Part shown: piece by piece, positions 49,833 through 58,263 of the stretch
How the letters are laid out: every line of letters starts with the position of its first letter
How positions within the stretch are numbered: position 1 is the stretch's first letter
Origin: Pseudomonas xantholysinigenes
GTDB taxonomy: Bacteria > Pseudomonadota > Gammaproteobacteria > Pseudomonadales > Pseudomonadaceae
Assembly: GCF_014268885.2 (NCBI RefSeq)
Contig: NZ_CP077095.1
Span: forward strand, 4,681,001 to 4,745,000
Direction of reading: 5' to 3'
DNA: 64,000 nt
Position numbers and translations under genes: made by a program
Notes under the pieces: generated by a model
What the model was told of the DNA's origin: nothing
Seen by the model: only the letters and a program-made list of their open reading frames with translations
The model's database searches: none

Positions 49833-50891
49833 TCAGGAGTGTGCCGTTTCTCGGGCCAACAGCTGGCGTTTACGCTCCACGCCCCAGCGATAGCCGCTGA
49901 GATCACCGTCACGACGCACCACCCGGTGGCAGGGAATGGCCACGGCAATGCAGTTGGCCGCGCAGGCCTGGGCCACCGCGCGCACGGCCTTGGGCGCGCC
50001 GATGCGCTCGGCGATCTCGGTATAGCTGACCCGGCTGCCTGCCGGCACCTCGCGCAAGGCCTGCCAGACCCGCTCCTGGAACGCCGTGCCTTGCACATCC
50101 AATGGCAACGCCAGGCCCAGCGCCGGCGCCTCGACAAAGCCGATCACCTCGGCGACCAGGCGCTCGAAGGTGGCATCGCCACCGATCAGGCTGGCCTTGG
50201 GGAACTTGTCCTGCAAGTCCTGCAACAAGGGCTCGGGCTCGTCGCCCAGCAGAATGGCGCAGATGCCCCGCTCGCTCTGGGCCACCAGGATCGCCCCCAG
50301 GGCGCACTGGGCCAGGGCGAAGCGGATGGTCGCGCCCTCGCCGCCGGCGCGGTATTGCCGTGGGCGCATGCCCAGGCGCGCGTCGGCGCTTTCATAGAAC
50401 CGGCTGTTCGAGTTGTAGCCGGCCTCGTAGATCGCCTCGGTAACGCTGGTGCCGGTGTCCAGCTGTTCGCGCAGGCGCCGGGCGCGATAGGCCGAGGCAT
50501 AGGCCTTGGGCGTGAGGCCAGTCTCGGCCTTGAACAGGCGATGCAGGTGGAAGGGGCTCAGATTCAGCTCGACACCGAGCTGATCGAGGTTCGGCGCCGT
50601 GTCACTGGCCTCGATCAGGCGACAGGCACGGGCCACCAGCTCGGTGCGCCGATTGACCTGCCCGCCCTTGCAGCGCTTGCAGGCGCGGTAGCCTGCCGCT
50701 TCGGCCTGGCTGGCGTCGGCAAAGAACTCGACGTTCTCGCGCTTGGCCAGGCGCGAGGTGCAGGCGGGCTGGCAATACACACCGGTGGTGCGCACGGCGT
50801 AGACGAAATGGCCGGTGGCGGCCGTGTCGCGAGCCTGCACGGCATGCCAGCGTTCAGCGTCGCTGGTGTAAGTGGTCGGGGCGGGCTTCAT
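49833..50891 (-). CDS. ada: Bifunctional methylphosphotriester/O6-methylguanine methyltransferase and regulator
   Basis: 352-aa Ada with all parts. The N-terminal zinc/methyl-acceptor domain has TGVYCQPACTSR and YRACKRCKGG, giving the four cysteines. The AraC-type helix-turn-helix is in the middle (HLHRLFKAETGLTPKAYASA). The C-terminal methyltransferase active site is AVAIPCHRVVRRDGDLSGY. Methylated Ada activates alkylation repair genes. The AlkA-type glycosylase lies 177 bases upstream on the same strand. Start ATG at MKPAPTTYTS. Confidence 0.94.
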   Translation of the reverse strand: MKPAPTTYTSDAERWHAVQARDTAATGHFVYAVRTTGVYCQPACTSRLAKRENVEFFADASQAEAAGYRACKRCKGGQVNRRTELVARACRLIEASDTAPNLDQLGVELNLSPFHLHRLFKAETGLTPKAYASAYRARRLREQLDTGTSVTEAIYEAGYNSNSRFYESADARLGMRPRQYRAGGEGATIRFALAQCALGAILVAQSERGICAILLGDEPEPLLQDLQDKFPKASLIGGDATFERLVAEVIGFVEAPALGLALPLDVQGTAFQERVWQALREVPAGSRVSYTEIAERIGAPKAVRAVAQACAANCIAVAIPCHRVVRRDGDLSGYRWGVERKRQLLARETAHS

Positions 50892-50972
50892 GACGCCTCT
50901 CCTGCTGAGTGATGCGATGAGCTTGGCTGGGTATCCGGCAGCGAACACTCCGAATCTTGCGTTGTCTTTGAC

Positions 50973-51057
50973 GGCCCTTTCGCGGGCAAGCCCGCTCCCA
51001 CAGGCATTGTGCCGGACCTGTGGGAGCGGGCTTGCCCGCGAAAGGGCCAGTGCAGCA
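50973..51057. repeat. REP inverted pair (cgggcaagcccgctccc type)
   Basis: ggccctttcgcgggcaagcc and its perfect complement flank about 27 bases. It lies between the AlkA-type glycosylase and ada genes and could reduce read-through between them. Confidence 0.9.
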
Positions 51058-51068
51058 GCCCACCCTCG

Positions 51069-51695
51069 TCAGGCCCGCCACAGGTACCAGGCCGCCACGG
51101 TGCGATGAGGGCTCCACGCCCCGCCCAACACCCGCATCCGCGCAGGTGTCGGCGCCTTGTCCAGCCCCTTCATGCGCCGATACCCCTCGCGCACGCCAAA
51201 ATCATCCACTGGCAGGATATCCGAACGCTCGAGGCTGTAGATCAACAGCATTTCCACCGTCCAGCGTCCGACCCCGCGCAAGGCCACCAGGCGTTCGACC
51301 AGTGTCTCGTCATCCAGCGCCAAGGCCTGCGCCCGGCTCGGCACGCTACCTTCGAGGCTGGCCTGGGCTATGCCGTGCACTGTTGCCGTCTTGCTCACGG
51401 AAAGCCCGCAGGCACGCATGGTTTCAGGCGTCACGGCCAGCAATTGCGCAGGCGTGGGGAACGCCGTTGCGGGAAACAGCGCCAGCAAGCGGCCGAGGAT
51501 CGCCTCCGCCGCCCGGGCATGCAACTGCTGGTAGGCAATCGCCCGCACCAGTGCCTCGTAGGGCTCGCGTCCGGGTGTGGCACGGTGCAGGCAAGGCCCG
51601 ACCGCAGCGATGTGGCGGGCCCAGTCGGCATCCAGGCCGCTCAGGTATTCGGTGGCCTGAATGATCGCCTGCGGCGAAAGGTCTGCAAGGATCAT
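51069..51695 (-). CDS. DNA-3-methyladenine glycosylase II (AlkA-type)
   Basis: 208-aa helix-hairpin-helix glycosylase that removes alkylated bases. The HhH-GPD motif is LVALRGVGRWTVEMLLIYSL, followed by the catalytic Asp region SDILPVDDFGVREGYRRM. It lacks the N-terminal TATA-like domain of E. coli AlkA, so it is the short form. The start MILADLSPQAI is behind a purine-rich stretch; longer frame upstream is not protein-like. It precedes ada, fitting an adaptive response to alkylation. Confidence 0.92.
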   Translation of the reverse strand: MILADLSPQAIIQATEYLSGLDADWARHIAAVGPCLHRATPGREPYEALVRAIAYQQLHARAAEAILGRLLALFPATAFPTPAQLLAVTPETMRACGLSVSKTATVHGIAQASLEGSVPSRAQALALDDETLVERLVALRGVGRWTVEMLLIYSLERSDILPVDDFGVREGYRRMKGLDKAPTPARMRVLGGAWSPHRTVAAWYLWRA

Positions 51696-51780
51696 CGGTG
51701 GTTTGCGCCCCGTGCAAAACCTCCAGCCTAGCCCAGACCCCGAACGATCAAACGCCGTTTCTTGCGCAATGCATCGCCGT

Positions 51781-52938
51781 TCAATCCACTGCTGCCTGCA
51801 GCTTGCCCGCCCGCCGGTAGGCCTGGCGCGCAAAGCACACGAACAACCCGGCCATCAGCGCCAGGGCCATCGGCAAGCCATGGGGCGCCACGTCCATCGC
51901 CGCGCCGCTGACCAGCGGCCCGACCAGGCTACCCACGCCCCACAACAAACCGACGCTGGCATTGGCGGTCACCAGGTCCTGGCCCTTGAAGCGCTGGCCG
52001 ATCAGCACCAGCGCCAAGGTATAGATGCCCCCGGCCACCGCGCCAAGCACCACCAGCAAGGGCCACAACAGCCAGGTCATCTGCAGCAGCCACGGCAAGG
52101 CGATGCCGATTGCCATGGCCGCCAGCCCGCACACCAGGTGCAGCCCCGTGCGCTCGACCCGGTCGGCGAGCCAGCCCAGGGGCAACTGGAAGATCATGTC
52201 GCCGGCGAAGACCACGGTCACCATCAGCGCCGCCACGCCTACGGCGAAGCCATGGCTGGTGGCGTACACCGGCAGCAGCGACAGCACCACGGCATCGAAG
52301 AACGAGAAGAACAGCACCGCCACGCACAACGCCGGGGCCACCCGGAAGAAGCCGGCCAGGCCGAAGCTCTTGGCATCTTCCTCGTGCTCGACATGGTCGT
52401 TGGGCACGGTGAACAGGATGCACAGCAAGGCCAGGCCGTAGCAGGCGGTGACCACCCCGGTCAGCCACGGGCTGTTGGCGCCGAGCAGCGCCAGCAACGC
52501 CGGGCCGAGCACCTGGAAGCCGGTGAAACTGGTGGCGTACAGGGCCATGATCTTGCCGCGGTTGTGCTCCGGGCACAGCTCGTTGACCCACGACTCGCCG
52601 AGGATGATCGCGATGCCCATGCCGATGCCCAGCCCCAGGCGCAGCAGTGCCAGCCACAGCATCGAGTCGAAGGCCCACTCCAGCAGGGCGATGCTCAGGG
52701 TGCACAGGCTGAAGCTGAGCAGGTAGATGACGCGGCGGGTCAGGTGCTTGCAGCAGGCGTCGACCATGAACGCCGAGAGCATCATGCCTGCCGCCGGGAT
52801 CGCCGAGATGACGCCGATCTCCAGGGTCCCCGCCCCCGCCTCGTGCAGGCGCAACGACACCAGCGGCAGGCTCGCCCCAAGGCTGAAACCGACCACCGAC
52901 ACGGCGAACAACAGGCCCGCCAGCAAACGCATGTTCAT
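51781..52938 (-). CDS. MFS transporter (YcaD/UMF-type)
   Basis: 385-aa major facilitator with 12 hydrophobic segments, starting MNMRLLAGLLFAVSVVGFSLG. The pattern (ILGESWVNELCPEHNRGKIM in the loop after helix 4) resembles the YcaD group of sugar-phosphate/drug-like transporters. Substrate unknown. Stands alone, 86 bases upstream of the glycosylase gene. Confidence 0.85.
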   Translation of the reverse strand: MNMRLLAGLLFAVSVVGFSLGASLPLVSLRLHEAGAGTLEIGVISAIPAAGMMLSAFMVDACCKHLTRRVIYLLSFSLCTLSIALLEWAFDSMLWLALLRLGLGIGMGIAIILGESWVNELCPEHNRGKIMALYATSFTGFQVLGPALLALLGANSPWLTGVVTACYGLALLCILFTVPNDHVEHEEDAKSFGLAGFFRVAPALCVAVLFFSFFDAVVLSLLPVYATSHGFAVGVAALMVTVVFAGDMIFQLPLGWLADRVERTGLHLVCGLAAMAIGIALPWLLQMTWLLWPLLVVLGAVAGGIYTLALVLIGQRFKGQDLVTANASVGLLWGVGSLVGPLVSGAAMDVAPHGLPMALALMAGLFVCFARQAYRRAGKLQAAVD

Positions 52939-53345
52939 GTACCACTCCTTGCAAGCCGACGCGCAGGGGCTCTGGCCCTGGCCGACTGGAAAATCCGCTG
53001 AAAGATGTTCGAACGCAGGCGCCCGCGATCACGCCGGGAAGGCGCTGGGTGCAGGGGCGCGGATCAGTTCAGGGCAAGGTGTGGCGAGAAGGTGAAGGCG
53101 AACAGCACGCTGCGTCGACGCTTGAGCACCGTGTCGCTCGGCCACGCGCGGCGCGCTGTCGGGGCGACAGGCTGGCGGTGTGGGCGGATCACATCGGTAC
53201 GGCGCATCAAGTGAACTACGCAGGTCAATGAAAGGAGGCGGCACTCTAGGCCAGCCATGGATGTTTCGTCAATCGCGGGTCAAGCCCGCTCCCATGCCTG
53301 ATGGACAAATAGCGTGGAAGCGGGCTTGACCCGCGCTTTCGGTCC
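52939..53345. other. Intergenic region without a recognised gene
   Basis: About 400 bases between two minus-strand MFS genes. A REP-like hairpin occupies 53276-53337 (cgggtcaagcccgctccc facing gaagcgggcttgacccgcg). The rest presumably holds the promoter of the 51781 gene near 52940-53000. Short reading frames here lack ribosome sites and protein-like composition. Confidence 0.6.
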
Positions 53346-54551
53346 TCAGCGTTTGCCAGTAGCCGGCAAAAACACCGCCAGCAACCCAAACAACGGCAGG
53401 AACGAGCAAACCCCATACACGTATTCGATCCCACGCAGATCCGCCACATACCCCAGCAGCGCCGCGCCGATGCCGCCGAAGCCGAACATCAGCCCGAAGA
53501 AGATCCCGGCGATCATCCCCACGTTGCCCGGCACCAGTTCCTGGGCATACACCACGATGGCCGAGAACGCCGACGCCAGAATGAAACCGATCACCACGCT
53601 GAGCACGGTGGTCCAGAACAGGTCGGCATACGGCAGCGCCAGGGTGAACGGCGCCACCCCGAGTATCGAGAACCAGATCACCGCCTTGCGCCCGATACGG
53701 TCACCAATCGGCCCGCCGAAGAAGGTGCCCGCGGCCACCGCGCCAAGGAACAGGAACAGGTGCAGCTGCGAACTGGCCACCGACAGCTGGAACTTCTCGA
53801 TCAGGTAGAAGGTGAAGTAGCTGGTGAAGCTGGACATATAGAAGTACTTGGAAAACACCAGCAAGCCCAGCACCACCAATGCCAGGATCACCCGCTGGCG
53901 CGAGATGCCGTGGGTGGCCTGCACCGCCTTGCGCGCCTTGGCCTGGTTGAGGTGCTCCTTGTACCAGCGGCGCAGCATCAAGGTCACGGCGAAGAAGAAC
54001 AGCCCGGCCACGCCGAACCAGGCGACATGGGTCTGGCCGAAGGGAATCACGATCGCCGCCGCCAGCAGCGGGCCGAGGGCTGAGCCGGCGTTGCCGCCGA
54101 CCTGGAAGCTCGACTGCGCCAGGCCGAAGCGCCCACCGGAGGCCAGGCGGGCAATGCGCGAGGTCTCGGGGTGGAAGGTCGACGAGCCAATGCCCACCAG
54201 CGCCGAGGCCAGCAGGATCATCGGGAAGCTGCCGACGAATGCCAGCATCACGATCCCCACCAGCGTGCACAGGGTGCCCATCGGCAGCAGGTTCGGCGTG
54301 GGCCGTTTGTCGGTAAAGAAGCCCACCCAGGGTTGCAGCAACGAGGCGGTGATCTGGAAGGTCAGGGTGATCAGGCCAATCTGGGCGAAGCTCAGGTCGT
54401 AATTGGCCTTGAGCATCGGGTAGATCGCCGGCAGCACCGACTGGATCAGGTCGTTGATCAGGTGCGCCAGGGCACAGAAGCCGATGATGCGCATCACCAA
54501 CGGGGTGGCCGGGTTGCTCGCAGGGGTGGTCGGGGAGCTGCTGATGGCCAT
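53346..54551 (-). CDS. MFS transporter, fosmidomycin-resistance (Fsr) type
   Basis: 401-aa MFS exporter. Family-typical stretches are HLINDLIQSVLPAIYPMLKANYDL, split by helix ends, QPWVGFFTDKRPTPN, and GIGSSTFHPETSRIARLASGGRFG with the conserved His of the Fsr group. Fsr in E. coli confers fosmidomycin resistance when overexpressed; the native substrate is unknown. Divergent from the FecR-like gene across a Fur-box-like site. Confidence 0.87.
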   Translation of the reverse strand: MAISSSPTTPASNPATPLVMRIIGFCALAHLINDLIQSVLPAIYPMLKANYDLSFAQIGLITLTFQITASLLQPWVGFFTDKRPTPNLLPMGTLCTLVGIVMLAFVGSFPMILLASALVGIGSSTFHPETSRIARLASGGRFGLAQSSFQVGGNAGSALGPLLAAAIVIPFGQTHVAWFGVAGLFFFAVTLMLRRWYKEHLNQAKARKAVQATHGISRQRVILALVVLGLLVFSKYFYMSSFTSYFTFYLIEKFQLSVASSQLHLFLFLGAVAAGTFFGGPIGDRIGRKAVIWFSILGVAPFTLALPYADLFWTTVLSVVIGFILASAFSAIVVYAQELVPGNVGMIAGIFFGLMFGFGGIGAALLGYVADLRGIEYVYGVCSFLPLFGLLAVFLPATGKR

Positions 54552-54667
54552 GGGCTGGAGATCCGTGCGCAGGTTGGGCCCTGATTATCGTGAAACAAAT
54601 AGATACGAAGCTAGCTTTTTATTTCCCGCACCCTGGCGCTCACGGGGTCGACCTGCCAACGACATAC

Positions 54668-54697
54668 TTGCAAATAATTCTCAATATAATTAGCATC
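54668..54697. promoter_or_regulatory. Probable Fur box
   Basis: TTGCAAATAATTCTCAATAT followed by AATTAGCATC resembles Pseudomonas Fur boxes (repeated AATAAT-like hexamers, AT-rich in a GC-rich setting). It lies 65 bases before the FecR-like start and 117 bases before the MFS start in the other direction. Confidence 0.72.
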
Positions 54698-54761
54698 TCA
54701 GGCACTCCAATCCCCGTAAACACTGGGCCAAACCACCCTCCCCCGCGAGCAGACCGACCCT

Positions 54762-55694
54762 ATGAGCCCGATGCCCGCCTTGCAGCCGCCGCCCGATCCC
54801 GAACACGAAGCTCTGGAATGGTTTGCCCGCTTGCGCCAGCCCGGCTGCGACGAACGCCTGCGCCAGGCCTTCGCCCTGTGGTGTCAGGACCCACTCAACG
54901 CCCGCGCCTACGCAGCGCTCGAAGCCTACTGGCAGCAGTTGCAGGTACCAGCGCCGCGCCCACGGCCCCGGGCCGTCAAGGTCCGGCGCAGCCGGGTAGG
55001 GCTGATGCTGGGGGTGTTGTTCCTGCTGCTGCTGGCATTGCTGGCCTGGCTCTATTGGCCGACACTGCAACGCCTGGGCAGCGAGCTGCACACCGACGCC
55101 GGCGAACGGCGCAGCGTGCGCCTGGCTGACGGCTCGACCCTGCACCTGGACAGCGCCAGCGCGATGAATGTCGACCTGCGCGGCCGTACCCGCCAAATGC
55201 AGTTGGTCCAAGGCCAGGTGTACCTGGAAGTAATGCTCGATGGCCGGGCGCTGGAAGTGCAGGTCGACGACACCCGCATCCAGGTGTTCGGCACCCGCCT
55301 GCAGATCACCCGCCACGGCGACCATGACGAACTGGTGGTGATCAAGGGCAAGGCCACCGTCAGCCAGGGCGCCGACCAACGCATGATCAACGCGGGCGAG
55401 CGCGTGACTTTCAGCGCAGCGCATATCAACCCGGTGGAAAAGGTCGATATCCAACTGGTCGATGCCTGGCGCAGCGGCCAACTCAAGGCCAGGAACCTGC
55501 CGTTGACCGAGGTGCTGGAACGCCTGGCCGGTTATCAAGGACAGCGTGTCTGGTTGCTGGACGAGCAGGCGGCGCATCGACGCATCAGCGCGGACTTCGA
55601 CCTGGATCACCCGGCCCAGAGCCTCGACAAGCTGGCCGCCGAGCAACAGCTGCGCCTGCAAGGCGTGCTTGGCCACTGGCTGCTCGTGCGCTGA
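54762..55694 (+). CDS. FecR-like anti-sigma/sigma regulator without adjacent sigma factor
   Basis: 310 aa. Cytoplasmic N-terminal DUF4880 (EHEALEWFARLRQP, FALWCQDPLNARAYAALEAYW), one membrane helix at residues 79-99, then the periplasmic FecR domain (DAGERRSVRLADGSTLHLDS, QVYLEVMLDGRALEVQV). The C-terminal STN-binding region has SADFDLDHPAQSLDKLAAEQ. In other loci the gene follows an ECF sigma factor and precedes a TonB receptor; here neither is present, and a Fur-box-like site lies where the sigma gene promoter would be. It may act on a distant sigma factor or be a leftover. Confidence 0.88.
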   Translation: MSPMPALQPPPDPEHEALEWFARLRQPGCDERLRQAFALWCQDPLNARAYAALEAYWQQLQVPAPRPRPRAVKVRRSRVGLMLGVLFLLLLALLAWLYWPTLQRLGSELHTDAGERRSVRLADGSTLHLDSASAMNVDLRGRTRQMQLVQGQVYLEVMLDGRALEVQVDDTRIQVFGTRLQITRHGDHDELVVIKGKATVSQGADQRMINAGERVTFSAAHINPVEKVDIQLVDAWRSGQLKARNLPLTEVLERLAGYQGQRVWLLDEQAAHRRISADFDLDHPAQSLDKLAAEQQLRLQGVLGHWLLVR

Positions 55695-55749
55695 GCCGGG
55701 CATTCCCGCTAAGTTTTTGAAAGGTTGGAAAATTTTTTTAAAAACGTTG

Positions 55750-55778
55750 TTGACAGGATCGCGATTCACGCTAATAAT
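55750..55778 (+). promoter_or_regulatory. Sigma-70 promoter of tRNA-Met
   Basis: TTGACA (55750-55755) and AATAAT (55773-55778) with a 17-base spacer lie 13 bases before the tRNA gene. Confidence 0.85.
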
Positions 55779-55790
55779 GCGCGCCAAGTT

Positions 55791-55867
55791 GGCTACATAG
55801 CTCAGTTGGTTAGAGCATAGCATTCATAATGCTGGGGTCCGGGGTTCAAGTCCCTGTGTAGCCACCA
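55791..55867 (+). tRNA. tRNA-Met (anticodon CAT, elongator type)
   Basis: Acceptor GGCTACA pairs with TGTAGCC. The anticodon loop holds CAT (attCATaat), the T arm is GGTTCAAGTCC, and CCA is encoded. The first acceptor pair G-C is matched, so it is not the initiator type, which has an unpaired C at position 1. A tRNA-Ile2 with a modified CAT anticodon cannot be fully excluded by eye. Confidence 0.93.
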
Positions 55868-55873
55868 TCTTTT

Positions 55874-55907
55874 AAAAGGGCTTATCGAAAGATAAGCCCT
55901 TTTTTTC
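55874..55907 (+). terminator. Rho-independent terminator after tRNA-Met
   Basis: aaaagggcttatc and gataagccctttt form a 13-bp stem with a GAAA loop, followed by a T run. Confidence 0.96.
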
Positions 55908-55925
55908 GCCTGCTAAAAAGTACGC

Positions 55926-56540
55926 CTAGCGCACCCCCGCCGTCAGCACAGCCAGCCCCAACCCTATCAACGCCACACCGATCACCCGATCGACCACCAC
56001 CTGCCGCTCGATCATCGCCCGGCGCAGCAAGTGATTGGAGAAGAACACCGCCACCAGGCTGAACCATACCCAGTGGGCGAACGACATGAACGCGCCATAG
56101 GCGAAGTCCAGTGCCAGCGGGCTGCCGGGCTGCACCACCTGGGTGTAGGCGCTGACCACGAAAAGCATGGTCTTGGGGTTCAGCGCGTTGGTCAGGAACC
56201 CCGTGCGCAAGGCGCTCGCCATGCTGGCCTCGCTGTGCGCAAGGCCGTCGAGGCGGATGCGCGTGGTGTTGGTCAGCGACTTGTAGCCCAGGTAGACCAG
56301 ATAGCCCGCCCCCACCACCTTCATGGCCAGGAACAGGGCCGGGCTCTGGCTGATGATCACGGCAATGCCAAGCACGGTGTACAGCACATGCACCTGCACA
56401 CCCAGGGCGATTCCCACCGCTGCGGCGAGGCCGGCCTTGCGGCCCTGTGCATAACTGCTGCGGGTGACCATGGCAAAGTCGGCGCCAGGGCTGATCACAG
56501 CCAGGAGGGTGAACAGGGCGACGGCGATGAGTTCATTCAC
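55926..56540 (-). CDS. LysE/RhtB-family amino-acid exporter
   Basis: 204 aa with about six membrane helices. The LysE signature is near the N-terminus: AVISPGADFAMVTRSSYAQG, then GLAAAVGIALGVQVHVLY. The start is GTG with GAGGA eight bases upstream. Divergent from the LysR gene at 56767, which is the likely regulator, as is usual for such exporters. Substrate unknown (amino acids or homoserine lactones by family). Confidence 0.9.
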   Translation of the reverse strand: MNELIAVALFTLLAVISPGADFAMVTRSSYAQGRKAGLAAAVGIALGVQVHVLYTVLGIAVIISQSPALFLAMKVVGAGYLVYLGYKSLTNTTRIRLDGLAHSEASMASALRTGFLTNALNPKTMLFVVSAYTQVVQPGSPLALDFAYGAFMSFAHWVWFSLVAVFFSNHLLRRAMIERQVVVDRVIGVALIGLGLAVLTAGVR

Positions 56541-56659
56541 GAACGGTTCCTCAATAGACGATGAAAATTCACTTTTCCCGTCATTATCGAGGCAGTACTC
56601 ACCAGCAAAAATCGATTTATAGTGAGACAAATACGCTAGTTAATCTCACAGACTCCTGT

Positions 56660-56703
56660 AGCTGCGCAGGCCTCTTCGCGGGTAAACCCGCTCCCACAGC
56701 GAC
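56660..56703. repeat. Single REP copy
   Basis: gcaggcctcttcgcgggtaaacccgctcccacag lies in the LysE-LysR divergent intergenic region. A short piece (gttgctcccacaggccgg) follows at 56733. Confidence 0.75.
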
Positions 56704-56766
56704 CGCGCTAGCTTTAGCAGTTGAGCAAGACAGTTGCTCCCACAGGCCGGCAAGGACGACATCCCC

Positions 56767-57672
56767 ATGAAACTGCCTCCCCTCACCGCCTTGCGCTACT
56801 TCGATATCGCCGCCCGCAGCGAAAGCTTCGTGCGCGCCGCCGAACACCTGCACGTCACCCACGGCGCCGTCAGCCGCCAGGTCCGCCTGCTCGAGGAAAG
56901 CCTCGGCGTGGAGCTGTTTGAACGGCGCAACCGGGCGATCTTCCTCACCCACGCCGGGCGTGACCTGCAGGCCACCACCCAGGCGATCTTCGAGCAGTTG
57001 GAAGACGCCGTGCAGCGCCTGCACCAGCAAGCCCACGACACCGTGCTGGTGCTGTCCTGCGAGCCGACCATCGCCATGCGCTGGCTGATCCCGCGCCTGC
57101 CGCGCTTCCACGCCGCCCACCCCGACCTGCAACTGCACCTGGTGGCCGCGGGCGGCCCGGTGGACTTCAGCCGTGGCGGCATCGACCTGGCCCTGCGCCG
57201 CGACGATTTCCACTGGGACCGCCAGTTGCACAGCCTGAAAATCTGCGACGAATGGATCGGCCCGGTCCGCGCGCCTGGCTACCAGGGCCAGCGCCTGCTG
57301 CACAGCGCGACCCGCCCCAGTGCCTGGCCGACCTGGCTGCGCCTGAGTGACCAGGCCATCAGCCAGGGCGAGCGCAGCGACTACGAGCATTTCTATTTGT
57401 CGATCCAGGCCGCCAGCGCTGGCCTGGGCCTGGCCATGGCCTCGGCGCTGATGGTTCGCGACGAACTGGACAGCGGCCAGCTACAAGCGCCGTTCGGCTT
57501 CCTGAAGGAGGGCTCCAGCTATCACCTGCTCAGCCCGCAGCCGCTGAACGACGGCGGCAAGCGCCAACGTTTCGCCGATTGGGTCCAGGGTGAATGCCAG
57601 GCCTGCCTGGCTCACCTGGGCTTGCTGCAGAACGACGAGCCCGGGCTGCCATCGCCACCCCAGGTGCGATAA
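56767..57672 (+). CDS. LysR-family transcriptional regulator (GcvA-like)
   Basis: 301 aa. N-terminus MKLPPLTALRYFDIAARSES with helix-turn-helix HLHVTHGAVSRQVRLLEESL is typical of the GcvA subgroup. The effector domain includes RGGIDLALRRDDFHWDRQLH. Start at the ATG after atcccc. It is divergent from the LysE-family exporter, its probable target. Its last 61 bases overlap the convergent M15-like gene. Confidence 0.92.
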   Translation: MKLPPLTALRYFDIAARSESFVRAAEHLHVTHGAVSRQVRLLEESLGVELFERRNRAIFLTHAGRDLQATTQAIFEQLEDAVQRLHQQAHDTVLVLSCEPTIAMRWLIPRLPRFHAAHPDLQLHLVAAGGPVDFSRGGIDLALRRDDFHWDRQLHSLKICDEWIGPVRAPGYQGQRLLHSATRPSAWPTWLRLSDQAISQGERSDYEHFYLSIQAASAGLGLAMASALMVRDELDSGQLQAPFGFLKEGSSYHLLSPQPLNDGGKRQRFADWVQGECQACLAHLGLLQNDEPGLPSPPQVR

Positions 57673-58196
57673 CCCGCCGTATCGAGGTGGATGCGCCCCG
57701 ACGGATAGCGCCCCAGCCCCATGTTCCAGGTTTGCCCATGCTGCTGCCAGAATTGGCACAGCGGGTTGGGGTCGGCCCAGGCCGGCAACAGCAGGTCCAC
57801 CGCGAATGCACGCATGTGCGCACTGCTCGGCGCGCCACCGGCGCAAGCATTCAGACGCGGATCGCGGTACGCCGAGACCACTTCGAACTGACGCAGGACG
57901 CCCTGCTCGCCCAGCACCTTGAGCAGCGACAGGGTCGAGCGCACCGCTGGCCAATGGGTGGCCGGCGGCACCGCGAACGGCGACGCCTTGCACAAGCGCC
58001 AATCCGACGCCGAACGCAACAGCTGGTGGATCGGCACCACCCCATACAAGCGCGCCGCCACCAGCATCTCGCGAAACCCGCGATTCTCGTGATCCCCCGC
58101 CCACTGGGCGAACATCCACACATCACGCTCGTCCGCCTGGGCCATGCCGAGCCCGGACAACGCAATAGCCAGTAGCCAGTACTTGGCGCTTTTCAT
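57612..58196 (-). CDS. Secreted M15-like (D-Ala-D-Ala carboxypeptidase-fold) protein
   Basis: 194 aa with a signal peptide (MKSAKYWLLAIALSGLGMAQA). The zinc-site pattern of the peptidase M15 fold is visible: SAYRDPRLN, then SAHMRAFAVDLLLP with His and Asp, and a late GRIHLDTAGYRTW with the second His. Homologues act on peptidoglycan stem peptides or are uncharacterised. Antisense overlap of 61 bases with the LysR gene 3' end. Activity not proven. Confidence 0.78.
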   Translation of the reverse strand: MKSAKYWLLAIALSGLGMAQADERDVWMFAQWAGDHENRGFREMLVAARLYGVVPIHQLLRSASDWRLCKASPFAVPPATHWPAVRSTLSLLKVLGEQGVLRQFEVVSAYRDPRLNACAGGAPSSAHMRAFAVDLLLPAWADPNPLCQFWQQHGQTWNMGLGRYPSGRIHLDTAGYRTWGGDGSPGSSFCSKPR

Positions 58197-58263
58197 GCCC
58201 CCTCCTGTTCATCCACCATGGGTAGCGCCCGCCATCCTGGCGGCCACTGACAAGGAGTTAAGC

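Noticed and set aside
51661..53001. Gln/His-rich plus-strand frame of about 446 codons opposite the MFS gene
   Set aside because: Typical antisense artefact of a membrane-protein gene; hydrophobic helices are on the minus strand.
54590..55129. Frame upstream of and overlapping the FecR-like gene, checked as a possible ECF sigma remnant
   Set aside because: It contains no sigma region 2 or 4 pattern; it is out-of-frame translation of the intergenic region and fecR.
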